From NCBI GenBank assembly GCA_913056285.1, contig CAJXNE010000095.1, positions 1 through 8,009 on the forward strand: DNA of 8,009 nucleotides, in the 5' to 3' direction. The notes below the pieces were generated by a model that made no database searches, was not told the DNA's origin, and saw only the letters and a program-made list of their open reading frames with translations. Below, one piece after another: positions 1 through 6,377 of the stretch. This stretch comes from an uncultured Zetaproteobacteria bacterium. Its GTDB lineage: Bacteria > Pseudomonadota > Zetaproteobacteria > Mariprofundales > Mariprofundaceae. Each line of letters begins with the position of its first letter. Position 1 is the stretch's first letter. The translations under genes and the position numbers were made by a program.

Positions 1-618
1 CATTTTATCCAGATCGGCTATCCGTCCAATCACGCGAATGCCGTGAATTTCCTGCCCCTGCCGCCGCTCGGCATCATCCAGAAATCCGATGGGCTCATAG
101 GTGCCGGATTTCAAGAGGTCGCGCACCAGCAGTTCGCCAGCCTGCCCGGCCCCCACCAGTAAGGTACGCTTGCGCTCTGTCATCGCCAAATCCAGATGAT
201 GATCTTTCAGCCAGCGATAAAACAGGCGCGGCGCTGCAAGACCCAGAATCAAAATCAATGGATAGAGAAAGAGTACCGAACGCGGCATCCCATCCAGACG
301 CTGCCAGACAAATACGATCATAAAAGTTGCCAACACGCCGAGCAATACAGACTGGAGTATGCGCAATAAATCAGGCAATGATGCAAAGCGCCAAATGCCA
401 CGATAGAGGCCAAAATACCAGAAAAAAGCCGCCTGCACGGGCAATGCAACCATGATTAGCAAATGTAAGGCAGGCAGGTAAGCGGAAGGAATATCGCCCA
501 GATTGAAGCGTAGCCAGAAAGCCAGCCAAGTGGCGACAATAATCCATAACAGATCATGTAAAAAGGCCATGCCGCTACTTCGAAGCCTCATCAGTTTATG
601 CATCATCAGTTTATTCAT
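1..618 (-). CDS. Nucleoside-diphosphate-sugar epimerase/dehydratase, CapD/WbpM/PglF type, N-terminal part (cut by window edge)
   Basis: The visible 206 residues are the membrane-anchor half of a polysaccharide-biosynthesis enzyme of the CapD/WbpM/PglF family. These inner-membrane enzymes act on UDP-GlcNAc-type sugars for O-antigen, capsule or protein glycans. Four hydrophobic segments lie near residues 18-36, 47-67, 86-105 and 113-129. The family signature WYFGLYRGIWRFAS spans about 67-80. A Rossmann-type nucleotide-binding loop, VGAGQAGE, lies at about 155-162 and is followed by YEPIGFLDD. The catalytic short-chain-dehydrogenase half lies beyond the left edge. The start is uncertain: ATGs at 618, 606, 603, 591 and 570 are all in frame and none has a good ribosome-binding site. 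Family members usually begin shortly before the first membrane segment, so 591 or 570 are possible. The gene follows trmB by 89 nt on the same strand and may share its transcript. The family call is firm; the exact sugar substrate is unknown. Confidence 0.9.
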   Translation of the reverse strand, partial: MNKLMMHKLMRLRSSGMAFLHDLLWIIVATWLAFWLRFNLGDIPSAYLPALHLLIMVALPVQAAFFWYFGLYRGIWRFASLPDLLRILQSVLLGVLATFMIVFVWQRLDGMPRSVLFLYPLILILGLAAPRLFYRWLKDHHLDLAMTERKRTLLVGAGQAGELLVRDLLKSGTYEPIGFLDDAERRQGQEIHGIRVIGRIADLDKM

Positions 619-707
619 CGTCGGCTTGCGTCATAATGCCCATGCTTCACAAAAAAAAGAAGGCGGCAATCTCTATCCTGAGTTCAGCCAACACAAGAGC
701 AGCCAAA

Positions 708-1409
708 TCAAACCTTAACATAATGCAGGAACTGGCTGATGCGCCCTGCTTTGATGCCGCGCTGCTCGAACTTGGTTTGGGGTCGATCTGCATCGCGCTC
801 AATAAATCGGCCAATGCCTGCCACATTTTCCAGGCCGGGCGTGGCATCGAGAATATCACGCATCCATTCGGCCAGATCGGCTTTGTCTGATGCCAGTTTG
901 ATAAAGCCTCCGGGTTTCAGACGTGTGACCATCAACTCGGCAAAATCCTTCTGAATGATGCGGCGTTTATGGTGACGCGCTTTCGGCCACGGATCGGGAT
1001 GATTGATAAAAATACCGTCCAGTTGCGCTTCTTCTACCTGATGGGTCAATACAAACTGAGCCGGTAATTGAGTGATCCGGCAACGCTCAATCACACCGGC
1101 ATCGTCCAGACGCCCCACTGCCTTGGCCACGCCGGGCAGATAAATCTCAACGCCAACGAGCAACCAGTCCGGGTGCGTAGTGGCCAGATGCACCAGAAAA
1201 TCGCCATTGCCAAAGCCGATTTCCATAATAATTGGCGCATCGTCCGGTAAACCCGCATCCAACAATTTTTTCTCTTTCGGAAGGCCGATTTTCGGCAGCC
1301 AGTGCAGCAAACGCGCTTCCTGACCTGTGGTAACAAAACCGTTTTTGCGGCCATGCGTACGCATTTCATGTTGACTGAACTGATCTCGGAATTGTTTGGA
1401 TAATCGCAT
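708..1409 (-). CDS. trmB: tRNA (guanine-N7-)-methyltransferase TrmB
   Basis: TrmB is the cytoplasmic enzyme that uses S-adenosylmethionine to make m7G46 in the variable loop of tRNAs. The 233-residue length is normal for the family. The SAM-binding motif EIGFGNGDF lies at 63-71 and the acidic motif GVEIY at 86-90. The family hallmark HPDPWPKARHHKRR is at 137-150 and the C-terminal RPQTKFEQRG at 209-218. The residue just before PDPWPK is His where Phe is usual (FPDPWPK); the rest of the motif is intact. The ATG at 1409 gives a normal N-terminus, although no clear Shine-Dalgarno is seen upstream. The gene lies 89 nt upstream of the epimerase/dehydratase gene on the same strand and is divergent from the exported-protein gene at 1513. 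Identification is secure from the motifs. Confidence 0.95.
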   Translation of the reverse strand: MRLSKQFRDQFSQHEMRTHGRKNGFVTTGQEARLLHWLPKIGLPKEKKLLDAGLPDDAPIIMEIGFGNGDFLVHLATTHPDWLLVGVEIYLPGVAKAVGRLDDAGVIERCRITQLPAQFVLTHQVEEAQLDGIFINHPDPWPKARHHKRRIIQKDFAELMVTRLKPGGFIKLASDKADLAEWMRDILDATPGLENVAGIGRFIERDADRPQTKFEQRGIKAGRISQFLHYVKV

Positions 1410-1503
1410 GCAGCGAATGTTACGGCCTGAAAAAACTTAGCCAATAGAAAACTTCCCTGTAACTTTCTTAAATGGCAGCTAGCATGCGTTATGATTTTAT
1501 TCT

Positions 1504-1508
1504 GGAGG
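1504..1508 (+). promoter_or_regulatory. Ribosome-binding site GGAGG deciding the start at 1513
   Basis: A full GGAGG core precedes two adjacent ATG codons at 1510 and 1513. The gap to 1510 is only 1 nt, too short for efficient initiation, while the gap to 1513 is 4 nt. The second ATG is therefore the better start. Confidence 0.7.
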
Positions 1509-1512
1509 AATG

Positions 1513-1851
1513 ATGTATAAAAAAATGGTTTTGTTTTCACTGCTGGCGCTGTTCACACTTGCTAGCGAGGCATCAGCTACAGGTTACTCTTATTTAATTG
1601 ACCATGGTACGCCGGGCGTGATTGCCAGCAACAGTAAAATGGCGCGTCTGGTGATTATCGGTTCGGGCGACTGCACGAGCGTCCCCTATGATATCATTGC
1701 CGACGGCGTCAAATCGCTGCATGGCACACTGAATTTAACTAATCCGGTTTCATTTCCACTTGATTTTACAACCGTGACACTGTCCTGCTCGAAAGCCGGT
1801 ATTAAAGCAGATGTCAGCAAGGAAGAGTCCGGTATCTTTCGCGGGAATTAA
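1513..1851 (+). CDS. Small exported protein of unknown function
   Basis: I do not recognise this 112-residue protein. It begins with a clear Sec signal peptide: Lys residues at 3-4, a hydrophobic core of about 5-17, and a likely cut after Ala-Ser-Ala at 20-22, leaving a mature chain of about 90 residues. The mature part is rich in beta-branched residues and has exactly two cysteines (54 and 92), suggesting one disulfide and a small beta-rich periplasmic or secreted domain. A strong GGAGG precedes it. A TATGAT at 1490-1495 could be a -10 box, but no good -35 is present and the leader would be very short. It stands between divergent trmB and codirectional ybjQ, 132 nt upstream of the latter. 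The signal peptide, ribosome-binding site and codon structure make it a real gene; its role is open. Confidence 0.8.
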   Translation: MYKKMVLFSLLALFTLASEASATGYSYLIDHGTPGVIASNSKMARLVIIGSGDCTSVPYDIIADGVKSLHGTLNLTNPVSFPLDFTTVTLSCSKAGIKADVSKEESGIFRGN

Positions 1852-1983
1852 CGACAACCGCGTTAGCTGGATATCAAGTCCAAAAGTACCATCAGCAATA
1901 CGATTGCCATTATATAGACAAAGAATGTATCGACTGACCCAGCCATACTTTAAAACAAATCCATACGCGCCAGGAGAACTATC

Positions 1984-2304
1984 ATGTTACTGAGTACAAC
2001 CCCAAGCATTGAAGGAAAAAACATCGTTGATTACAAAGGCGTTGTGGTCGGCGAAGCCATTCTCGGCGCTAATATCTTCAAAGATATGTTTGCCGGCATT
2101 CGCGATATCGTCGGTGGTCGCTCTGGCGCTTATGAAAAAGAACTGGCCAAGGCGCGCGAAATCGCTTTTACAGAACTGCAAGCAAGAGCATCTGAACGCG
2201 GCGCCAATGCCATCGTCGGCATTGATATTGATTATGAAGTGGTCGGCAAGGATGGCAGCATGATGATGGTCAGCGTCAGCGGTACCGCTGTAGTTTTATC
2301 GTAA
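1984..2304 (+). CDS. ybjQ: YbjQ/UPF0145 family protein
   Basis: The 106 residues match the compact YbjQ (UPF0145) family in length and pattern, close to the roughly 107 residues of the enteric protein. The N-terminal strand carries GKNIVDYKGVVVGEAILGAN (11-30), followed by FAGIRDIVGGRSGAYEKEL (36-54), a helix with REIAFTELQARASERGANAIVGI (58-80), and a final strand pair ending in VSVSGTAVVLS. Related proteins assemble as soluble pentamers and are labelled putative heavy-metal-binding, but the biochemical role is not established. The start is well supported by AGGAG at 1972-1976, 7 nt before the ATG. The stop codon (2302-2304) directly abuts the stop of the convergent DJ-1-like gene, so the two transcripts must overlap at their 3' ends. 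No intrinsic terminator is visible between them. Confidence 0.92.
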   Translation: MLLSTTPSIEGKNIVDYKGVVVGEAILGANIFKDMFAGIRDIVGGRSGAYEKELAKAREIAFTELQARASERGANAIVGIDIDYEVVGKDGSMMMVSVSGTAVVLS

Positions 2305-2859
2305 TCAGGCCACTATTGATGTTCTGATTTCAGCTTCTTTTTCCTCGCCGCATAATCTGGAAACCAGATGCAATGCAAATGCAATCGCCGTGCCTGGTCC
2401 GCGACTGGTAATCAGGAAATCATCTTCCACCACAGCCTCATCCACATACACTGAGGAAGGTTGCAGGTTTTCCATTTCCGGCTGGCAGGCGGGATATGAG
2501 GTCACCCGTTTGCCTGCGGTAATGCCATAAGCGGCCAGCGCAGTTGGTGCCGCGCAGATGGCGGCAATGGATTTGCGTTCGCTGCGCAGCCTTTCGACCA
2601 CAGCTTTTACATGGGCATCATCGCGCAACAGGTTCGCATTAGGCAAGCCGCCGGGCAACACCACCATATCCCATGCCTGATCTGCCACATCGGCCAGCGC
2701 CGCATCGGCTTCAATAAAAATATTGGAACGGCCAACGACAGTTTTTCCATCCAGACTGGCCATGCACACATGTACATCCGCGCGGCGTAACACATCCACT
2801 ACTGCAACCATTTCCATTTCTTCAACACCCTCTGTAAACGGAACCAACACTTTTTTCAT
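2305..2859 (-). CDS. DJ-1/YajL-like (PfpI superfamily) protein
   Basis: A 184-residue single-domain protein of the DJ-1/ThiJ/PfpI superfamily, about the size of human DJ-1 and bacterial YajL. Members are cytosolic stress-protection proteins; proposed activities include glyoxalase or deglycase and chaperone functions, which remain debated. The conserved Glu motif GVEEMEMV is at 11-18, LPGGLPNANLLRDD at 68-81, and the nucleophile elbow AAICAAP with Cys102 at 99-105. The C-terminal signature TSRGPGTAIAFAL lies at 151-163. All DJ-1 landmarks are present, so it is probably active. GGAGG at 2867-2871 sits 7 nt before this ATG and 4 nt before an alternative ATG at 2862; a longer frame from 2880 lacks a site. 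The start overlaps the stop of the upstream YbiB-like gene, implying translational coupling. Confidence 0.93.
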   Translation of the reverse strand: MKKVLVPFTEGVEEMEMVAVVDVLRRADVHVCMASLDGKTVVGRSNIFIEADAALADVADQAWDMVVLPGGLPNANLLRDDAHVKAVVERLRSERKSIAAICAAPTALAAYGITAGKRVTSYPACQPEMENLQPSSVYVDEAVVEDDFLITSRGPGTAIAFALHLVSRLCGEEKEAEIRTSIVA

Positions 2860-2861
2860 CA

Positions 2862-3809
2862 TTATTCCTCCATCTTCCATATATCAGGGCATGCAGCCGT
2901 CGATGCCCATGCAAAGGCCTCGCCCATGCGTGCCATCACTACCGTTTCTCGCTGGCTGAGCTTCCCCTCAAGCATAGCAGAAAAACGATGCTCCAACAGG
3001 TTCAAATCCATGCCCTCGCGTGGATAAGCATCCAGCCCGGCTTGCGGATATGAAATCCGGCACACTGTATTTCCCTGCTGTTTGAGAACCAGCTTCTGCC
3101 GATCAGCATACAATTCCGGTTCCCCTTCCGCCCCCATAAACACAAGCGAGCGAGGCTGCCCCAATAGCCTGTTCGCCGCTGCCATATAATCGGCATAAGG
3201 CGTATGAAAAAAACCGTTCAACTGACCATCGCATTGCACAGGATTAAGCAATCTCGCCACCGTATTGGTAAAAGTGCGCACTCCCAGCTTTTGCCTGAAC
3301 ATATAGACGCGATACAAATCCGGACATAACTCAGCCAGATCGACATACACTATATTTTCGTGTCGCAAAATCGCTTCTGCTTCAGCTAATGAAGCAGCCC
3401 GCTGTACGCCAGCACCCTGCAACACCTGCCACGCCGTGATTCGACCATCAATATGCTCTACGCCATGAACACACACCGGAACACCGCCGTCGCGCGCCTG
3501 CATCGCCGCCGCAAGATAGGTATGGGGAGCGCGCCGTTTGCCTGCATAACAGGGCAGATCAACCGCCCCTGCTGCGGCCTTGGACTGCCCGAATCCGGCA
3601 ATCCGTGAGCGGGCAGCCTCAACAAAACCGGCTAATTCCGGGCTGGTTTCTCCTTTCATACGCTGGGCAATCAAAAATGCACCCAGTTGCAAAGCATCCG
3701 CATCCGGCTGTAGCAGTGCCGCAAATACTGATTCGGCTTCTGCTTGCATCAAATGTTCGGAGCCATGCTTACCACGTGCTACGCGTTTAATAAGGGAAGC
3801 AATATCCAT
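2862..3809 (-). CDS. ybiB: TrpD2/YbiB-like protein (anthranilate phosphoribosyltransferase fold)
   Basis: A 315-residue member of the glycosyltransferase family 3 fold, most similar in layout to YbiB (TrpD2, about 320 residues) rather than true TrpD. The helical N-terminal domain covers about 3-66 (LQLGAFLIAQRMKGETSPELAGF). The start of the alpha/beta domain has LPCYAGKRRAPHTYLAAA (85-102), where TrpD has its phosphoribosyl-pyrophosphate-binding glycine loop. GVRTFTNTVARLLNP (176-190) and MGAEGEPELYADRQ (225-238) are typical of the YbiB subgroup. Known TrpD2 proteins bind nucleic acid and lack proven anthranilate transferase activity, so a tryptophan role should not be assumed, and no other trp gene is nearby. 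It overlaps the start of the DJ-1-like gene and is divergent from the amidotransferase gene across 41 nt. The start has no strong ribosome-binding site. Confidence 0.88.
   Translation of the reverse strand: MDIASLIKRVARGKHGSEHLMQAEAESVFAALLQPDADALQLGAFLIAQRMKGETSPELAGFVEAARSRIAGFGQSKAAAGAVDLPCYAGKRRAPHTYLAAAMQARDGGVPVCVHGVEHIDGRITAWQVLQGAGVQRAASLAEAEAILRHENIVYVDLAELCPDLYRVYMFRQKLGVRTFTNTVARLLNPVQCDGQLNGFFHTPYADYMAAANRLLGQPRSLVFMGAEGEPELYADRQKLVLKQQGNTVCRISYPQAGLDAYPREGMDLNLLEHRFSAMLEGKLSQRETVVMARMGEAFAWASTAACPDIWKMEE
2867..2871 (-). promoter_or_regulatory. Ribosome-binding site GGAGG for the DJ-1-like gene, embedded in the end of the upstream gene
   Basis: The GGAGG core lies inside the last codons of the YbiB-like gene, whose stop reads TAATG with the A shared by an in-frame ATG at 2862. 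A second ATG at 2859 has the better 7-nt spacing. Placing the site inside the upstream gene favours coupled translation. Confidence 0.75.
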
Positions 3810-3850
3810 AGCCGACTTGTACCACAGCAGACACGGGTTAGGCTAGCAGC

Positions 3851-4549
3851 ATGCAGTTTCTTATCTTGCAACATCTGGATATCGAGCCGCCTGCTATGAT
3901 TGCAGACGAACTCGAAAAAGCCGGACATCATCTAACCACCGTTCATCTCAATCAGGGGCAAACGCTGCCCGCCCCTGACGCCGGTTTTGATGGCGTAGTC
4001 ATCATGGGCGGCCCGCAATCGGCCAATGACGATACGGATTACATTCTGGCTGAACTGGCTTGGCTCAAAAACATGATCTCGGCAGGCATGCCGATGCTGG
4101 GCATCTGCCTCGGAGCGCAACTGATGGCCAAGGCGATCGGCGCCGATATTTTTCCCGCTGCCGTCAGGGAACTGGGGTGGCTTCCGGTCTACCACACACA
4201 AAAAACAGCAGACGATCCGGTATTTGCTAACATGCCGGACGGTTTATCTGTATTCCAGTGGCATGGCGAAACATTCTCTTTGACCGATTCGATGGTTTCG
4301 GTCGCTTCAAACCCGGATGTGCCTGCTCAGACTTTTCGTTTAGGCCGGGGGCAATATGGGCTGCAATTTCATATCGAAGTTGATCAGGCTATGATTGAAT
4401 CGTGGATTGCCCATGGCGCAAGCGAGCGCGACCATCTCGGTATCGAGGGCATCAGCCTGCTACACAAGGACTCGAAGCTGTATCTCGAGTCCATACAGCA
4501 TTTTTGCAAACAACTGGTACGAGCATGGTTACAGGATATTACCCCGTAA
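3851..4549 (+). CDS. Class I glutamine amidotransferase-like protein (GMP synthase-type GATase domain)
   Basis: A free-standing 232-residue class I glutamine amidotransferase domain of the kind annotated as GMP-synthase-like. The oxyanion strand VVIMGGPQSAND lies at 49-60, the nucleophile elbow GICLGAQ with Cys86 at 84-90, and the His-Glu of the triad in GLQFHIEV (His174, Glu176). All three catalytic residues are present, so glutaminase or a related Cys-hydrolase chemistry is likely. There is no synthetase domain, and the acceptor substrate is unknown. Some stand-alone homologues act on gamma-glutamyl compounds. The start follows a weak AGG 8 nt upstream. Only 41 nt separate it from the divergent YbiB-like gene, so its promoter must lie there or in the neighbouring coding sequence. 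It converges on the glycine-zipper gene with a 20-nt gap and no terminator hairpin. Confidence 0.9.
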   Translation: MQFLILQHLDIEPPAMIADELEKAGHHLTTVHLNQGQTLPAPDAGFDGVVIMGGPQSANDDTDYILAELAWLKNMISAGMPMLGICLGAQLMAKAIGADIFPAAVRELGWLPVYHTQKTADDPVFANMPDGLSVFQWHGETFSLTDSMVSVASNPDVPAQTFRLGRGQYGLQFHIEVDQAMIESWIAHGASERDHLGIEGISLLHKDSKLYLESIQHFCKQLVRAWLQDITP

Positions 4550-4569
4550 ATATCCGGAATAGCGCGTGT

Positions 4570-5106
4570 TCATAGACTATTTAAATTATTCCTGGCAACC
4601 GTATAACCCGGATCGATCTTCAAAGCCTCGTTGAATTCAGTTCTGGCGCGATCCCTGTCATGGCGATTGCTGCGAGTATAATATGCCACACCAAGATCAT
4701 TGTGCGCCCTTGCCTGATTCGGACACAATTTTACAGCCTTCTCCAGATAATAGATCCTGTCGTCATTATCACCGGTTTTAGCTGCACGATCCACGTAATT
4801 ATCAGCACTGGCACAGTCGCCACTGTTATATCCCGAATGATTCACAGATGAACCACGGCGCTCAGATTGAGCCGGTGGTTGGGCTGCACGCTGTTCGCTT
4901 TTGTCCATCTGATTGCCAATCACATAACCGCCGAGGGCACCGATGACTGCCCCTTTGCCGGAGCCGCCGGTACGATCCACGGCATGGCCTACGCCAGCGC
5001 CTACACCTGCGCCAATCAACGCACCCATCAGTCCGTTGTTACCCGCCAGCGATGCCGTGCTCATCGCCAGCATCGCCATGATCATTACAAATAATTTCAT
5101 CAACAT
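4570..5106 (-). CDS. Exported glycine-zipper and TPR protein
   Basis: This 178-residue protein combines two modules. A signal peptide (1-21, ending SLA before GNNG) is followed by a glycine zipper at about 25-65 with two helical Gly-rich stretches (LMGALIGAGVGAGVG and GAVIGALGGYVIG). A Gln/Ser/Pro-rich linker runs to about 97, and the C-terminal part has TPR-like helices at about 100-168 (YLEKAVKLCPNQARAHNDLGVAYY, then FNEALKIDPGY). Glycine-zipper proteins of this sort associate with or insert into the outer membrane, and TPRs bind partner proteins. There is no lipobox cysteine; Cys98 and Cys128 could pair. The start at 5106 is chosen over an upstream ATG at 5157 because GGAGG sits 5 nt before it and the signal peptide begins there. 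A perfect TATAAT lies about 65 nt upstream. The molecular function is unknown. Confidence 0.85.
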   Translation of the reverse strand: MLMKLFVMIMAMLAMSTASLAGNNGLMGALIGAGVGAGVGHAVDRTGGSGKGAVIGALGGYVIGNQMDKSEQRAAQPPAQSERRGSSVNHSGYNSGDCASADNYVDRAAKTGDNDDRIYYLEKAVKLCPNQARAHNDLGVAYYTRSNRHDRDRARTEFNEALKIDPGYTVARNNLNSL

Positions 5107-5111
5107 AACAT

Positions 5112-5116
5112 CCTCC
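5112..5116 (-). promoter_or_regulatory. Ribosome-binding site GGAGG deciding the start at 5106
   Basis: GGAGG lies 5 nt before the ATG at 5106. It rules out the longer frame starting at 5157, which would bury the signal peptide behind 17 extra charged residues. Confidence 0.75.
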
Positions 5117-5168
5117 TTTTCAATTCCTTCTCTCATTACCAAGTATAGCCGATCCACTTAAAATATAC

Positions 5169-5206
5169 ATTATAAACGATGCATGTGAATGGCCGGTTAA
5201 ACCGGC
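5169..5206 (-). promoter_or_regulatory. Promoter of the glycine-zipper gene with an operator-like palindrome over the -35 region
   Basis: On the minus strand a perfect -10 hexamer TATAAT occupies 5174-5169. No TTGACA-like -35 lies 16-18 nt upstream; that place is taken by an inverted repeat, GCCGGTT-A-AACCGGC, at 5192-5206. A second -10-like hexamer, TATACT, is at 5147-5142. I infer a promoter whose -35 function depends on, or is blocked by, a regulator bound to the palindrome. The hairpin could instead be a weak 3' structure for the hemF-like transcript, but it lacks a following U run. Confidence 0.4.
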
Positions 5207-5235
5207 AGGCCTGCTATCCATCAGACCGAATCAGC

Positions 5236-6282
5236 TTACTGGTGGTTGCGAACTGTCGGTGGTGTGATATTTCCCGAAGCCTGCATGGCGATGGCCTCCG
5301 GGAACGCCGTATAATGGTTGCGCACTGCCGCAGCGAGCTTTTGTTTCACTGTCGCATCCACCAGCGCCGGAGACGTGTCCGGCAATACTGCAATCAAGGC
5401 TTCAAGCAGTTGCTGCTGCGGACTTTGCATACGCTTTACCCATGATGCCAATAGTTTCCGATCCACATAAGCCGGCAATGAACCCATGATGCCAACATCA
5501 TTCTGATCATGCACCAGCAATCCCGTCGTTGTACCGCGATCGAGTGTAAGCACCTGAAAAAAATAAAGCGTATGGTATGCCAGTTGTTTGGCGCATTGCT
5601 CTCTGGTCGGTTCGGCCTGCTTGTTGAACACATCGGCAAGAATTTCCAGATACGTATCAATGGCGGCTTCGCCAACCCTGTTGGCCAGTGAAGCATCGGC
5701 TTTTTCATCACCGGTATGATAATTTTCCAGATAGAAATGCGCCACGCCGCGATGGCGACCAAGCGCAGGGATAAAGAAATAGCGTTCACCTTGTGCAACA
5801 GCTTCAACATATTGCTCCGCAGCAGCAGCCTGCATGGCAGCCAAAAATTGAGCCGTATGGGCCTTGTTTTCATTGGACGGATTGAGATCGGCCATCATGC
5901 GCCAGTAACCTTCGCCGCTTTTCATTTCTGTCCAGCTGATGTGGATATGCACCGATGGCGCCAGCGGATGGACCGGATGGATAATGGTGGAAATCGCATT
6001 GGCCGAACCGAGTTTCTTTTCCGGCATATCATCGTAATGTACCTGCGATACATTCACCGAGCCGCGCACGAATACATCACCATCCGCTGTTTCGTAACGG
6101 ATACCGCCTCCATGCGCACCTTCATCACGCCCCCACTCAACAGGCTTAAATGATTGCAAGCTTCCATGCTCTCCGGCAAGTTTTTCCAGACCGGTTACAA
6201 ACCTGCCCTGCAAAGCAATGACCAGTTCAAGGGCTTTGTCGGCACTGGCGGAAGCAGCTGGGATTCGATTGATTCGGTTCAT
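5236..6282 (-). CDS. hemF: Divergent coproporphyrinogen III oxidase (HemF family)
   Basis: A 348-residue protein that aligns along its length with oxygen-dependent coproporphyrinogen III oxidase, which converts coproporphyrinogen III to protoporphyrinogen IX in haem synthesis. Matching blocks are WGRDEGAHGGGIRY (50-63) and VRGSVNVSQVHY (72-83), then ISTIIHPVHPLAPSVHIHISW (97-117), ADLNP (131-135), RYFFIPALGRHRGVAHFYLENY (167-188) and LDRGTTTGLL (247-256). The end of the motif is unusual: where canonical HemF reads GGRTESILMSLPP, this protein reads HDQNDVGIMGSLPA (258-271). GGADLTP-like glycines are also reduced. The start at 6282 is chosen for AAAGG 8 nt upstream; the frame extends to 6396 without support. 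It follows rlmJ by 95 nt on the same strand. It may be a functional but deep-branching HemF or a paralogue with altered chemistry. Confidence 0.82.
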   Translation of the reverse strand: MNRINRIPAASASADKALELVIALQGRFVTGLEKLAGEHGSLQSFKPVEWGRDEGAHGGGIRYETADGDVFVRGSVNVSQVHYDDMPEKKLGSANAISTIIHPVHPLAPSVHIHISWTEMKSGEGYWRMMADLNPSNENKAHTAQFLAAMQAAAAEQYVEAVAQGERYFFIPALGRHRGVAHFYLENYHTGDEKADASLANRVGEAAIDTYLEILADVFNKQAEPTREQCAKQLAYHTLYFFQVLTLDRGTTTGLLVHDQNDVGIMGSLPAYVDRKLLASWVKRMQSPQQQLLEALIAVLPDTSPALVDATVKQKLAAAVRNHYTAFPEAIAMQASGNITPPTVRNHQ

Positions 6283-6377
6283 GTGGGTTACCTTTCTACA
6301 ATAATTTATGTTCATTGATGATGGAGAGGGGAAGCATAACTGGAAAACGTTGCACGCTGTTAGCATTTGTTGCGGGA

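Noticed and set aside
650..660. A-run in the gap between trmB and the epimerase gene as a minus-strand terminator U tract
   Set aside because: No stable hairpin precedes the T run on the minus strand, so the two genes may still be cotranscribed.
1811..1993. A 60-codon plus-strand frame between the exported protein and ybjQ
   Set aside because: It overlaps the end of one gene and the start of the next out of frame, has no ribosome-binding site, and has no recognisable composition.
5192..5214. An intrinsic terminator for the hemF-like transcript made of GCCGGTT/AACCGGC
   Set aside because: On the minus strand the hairpin is followed by ATTCACATGC rather than a U run, so it does not qualify; an operator is at least as likely.
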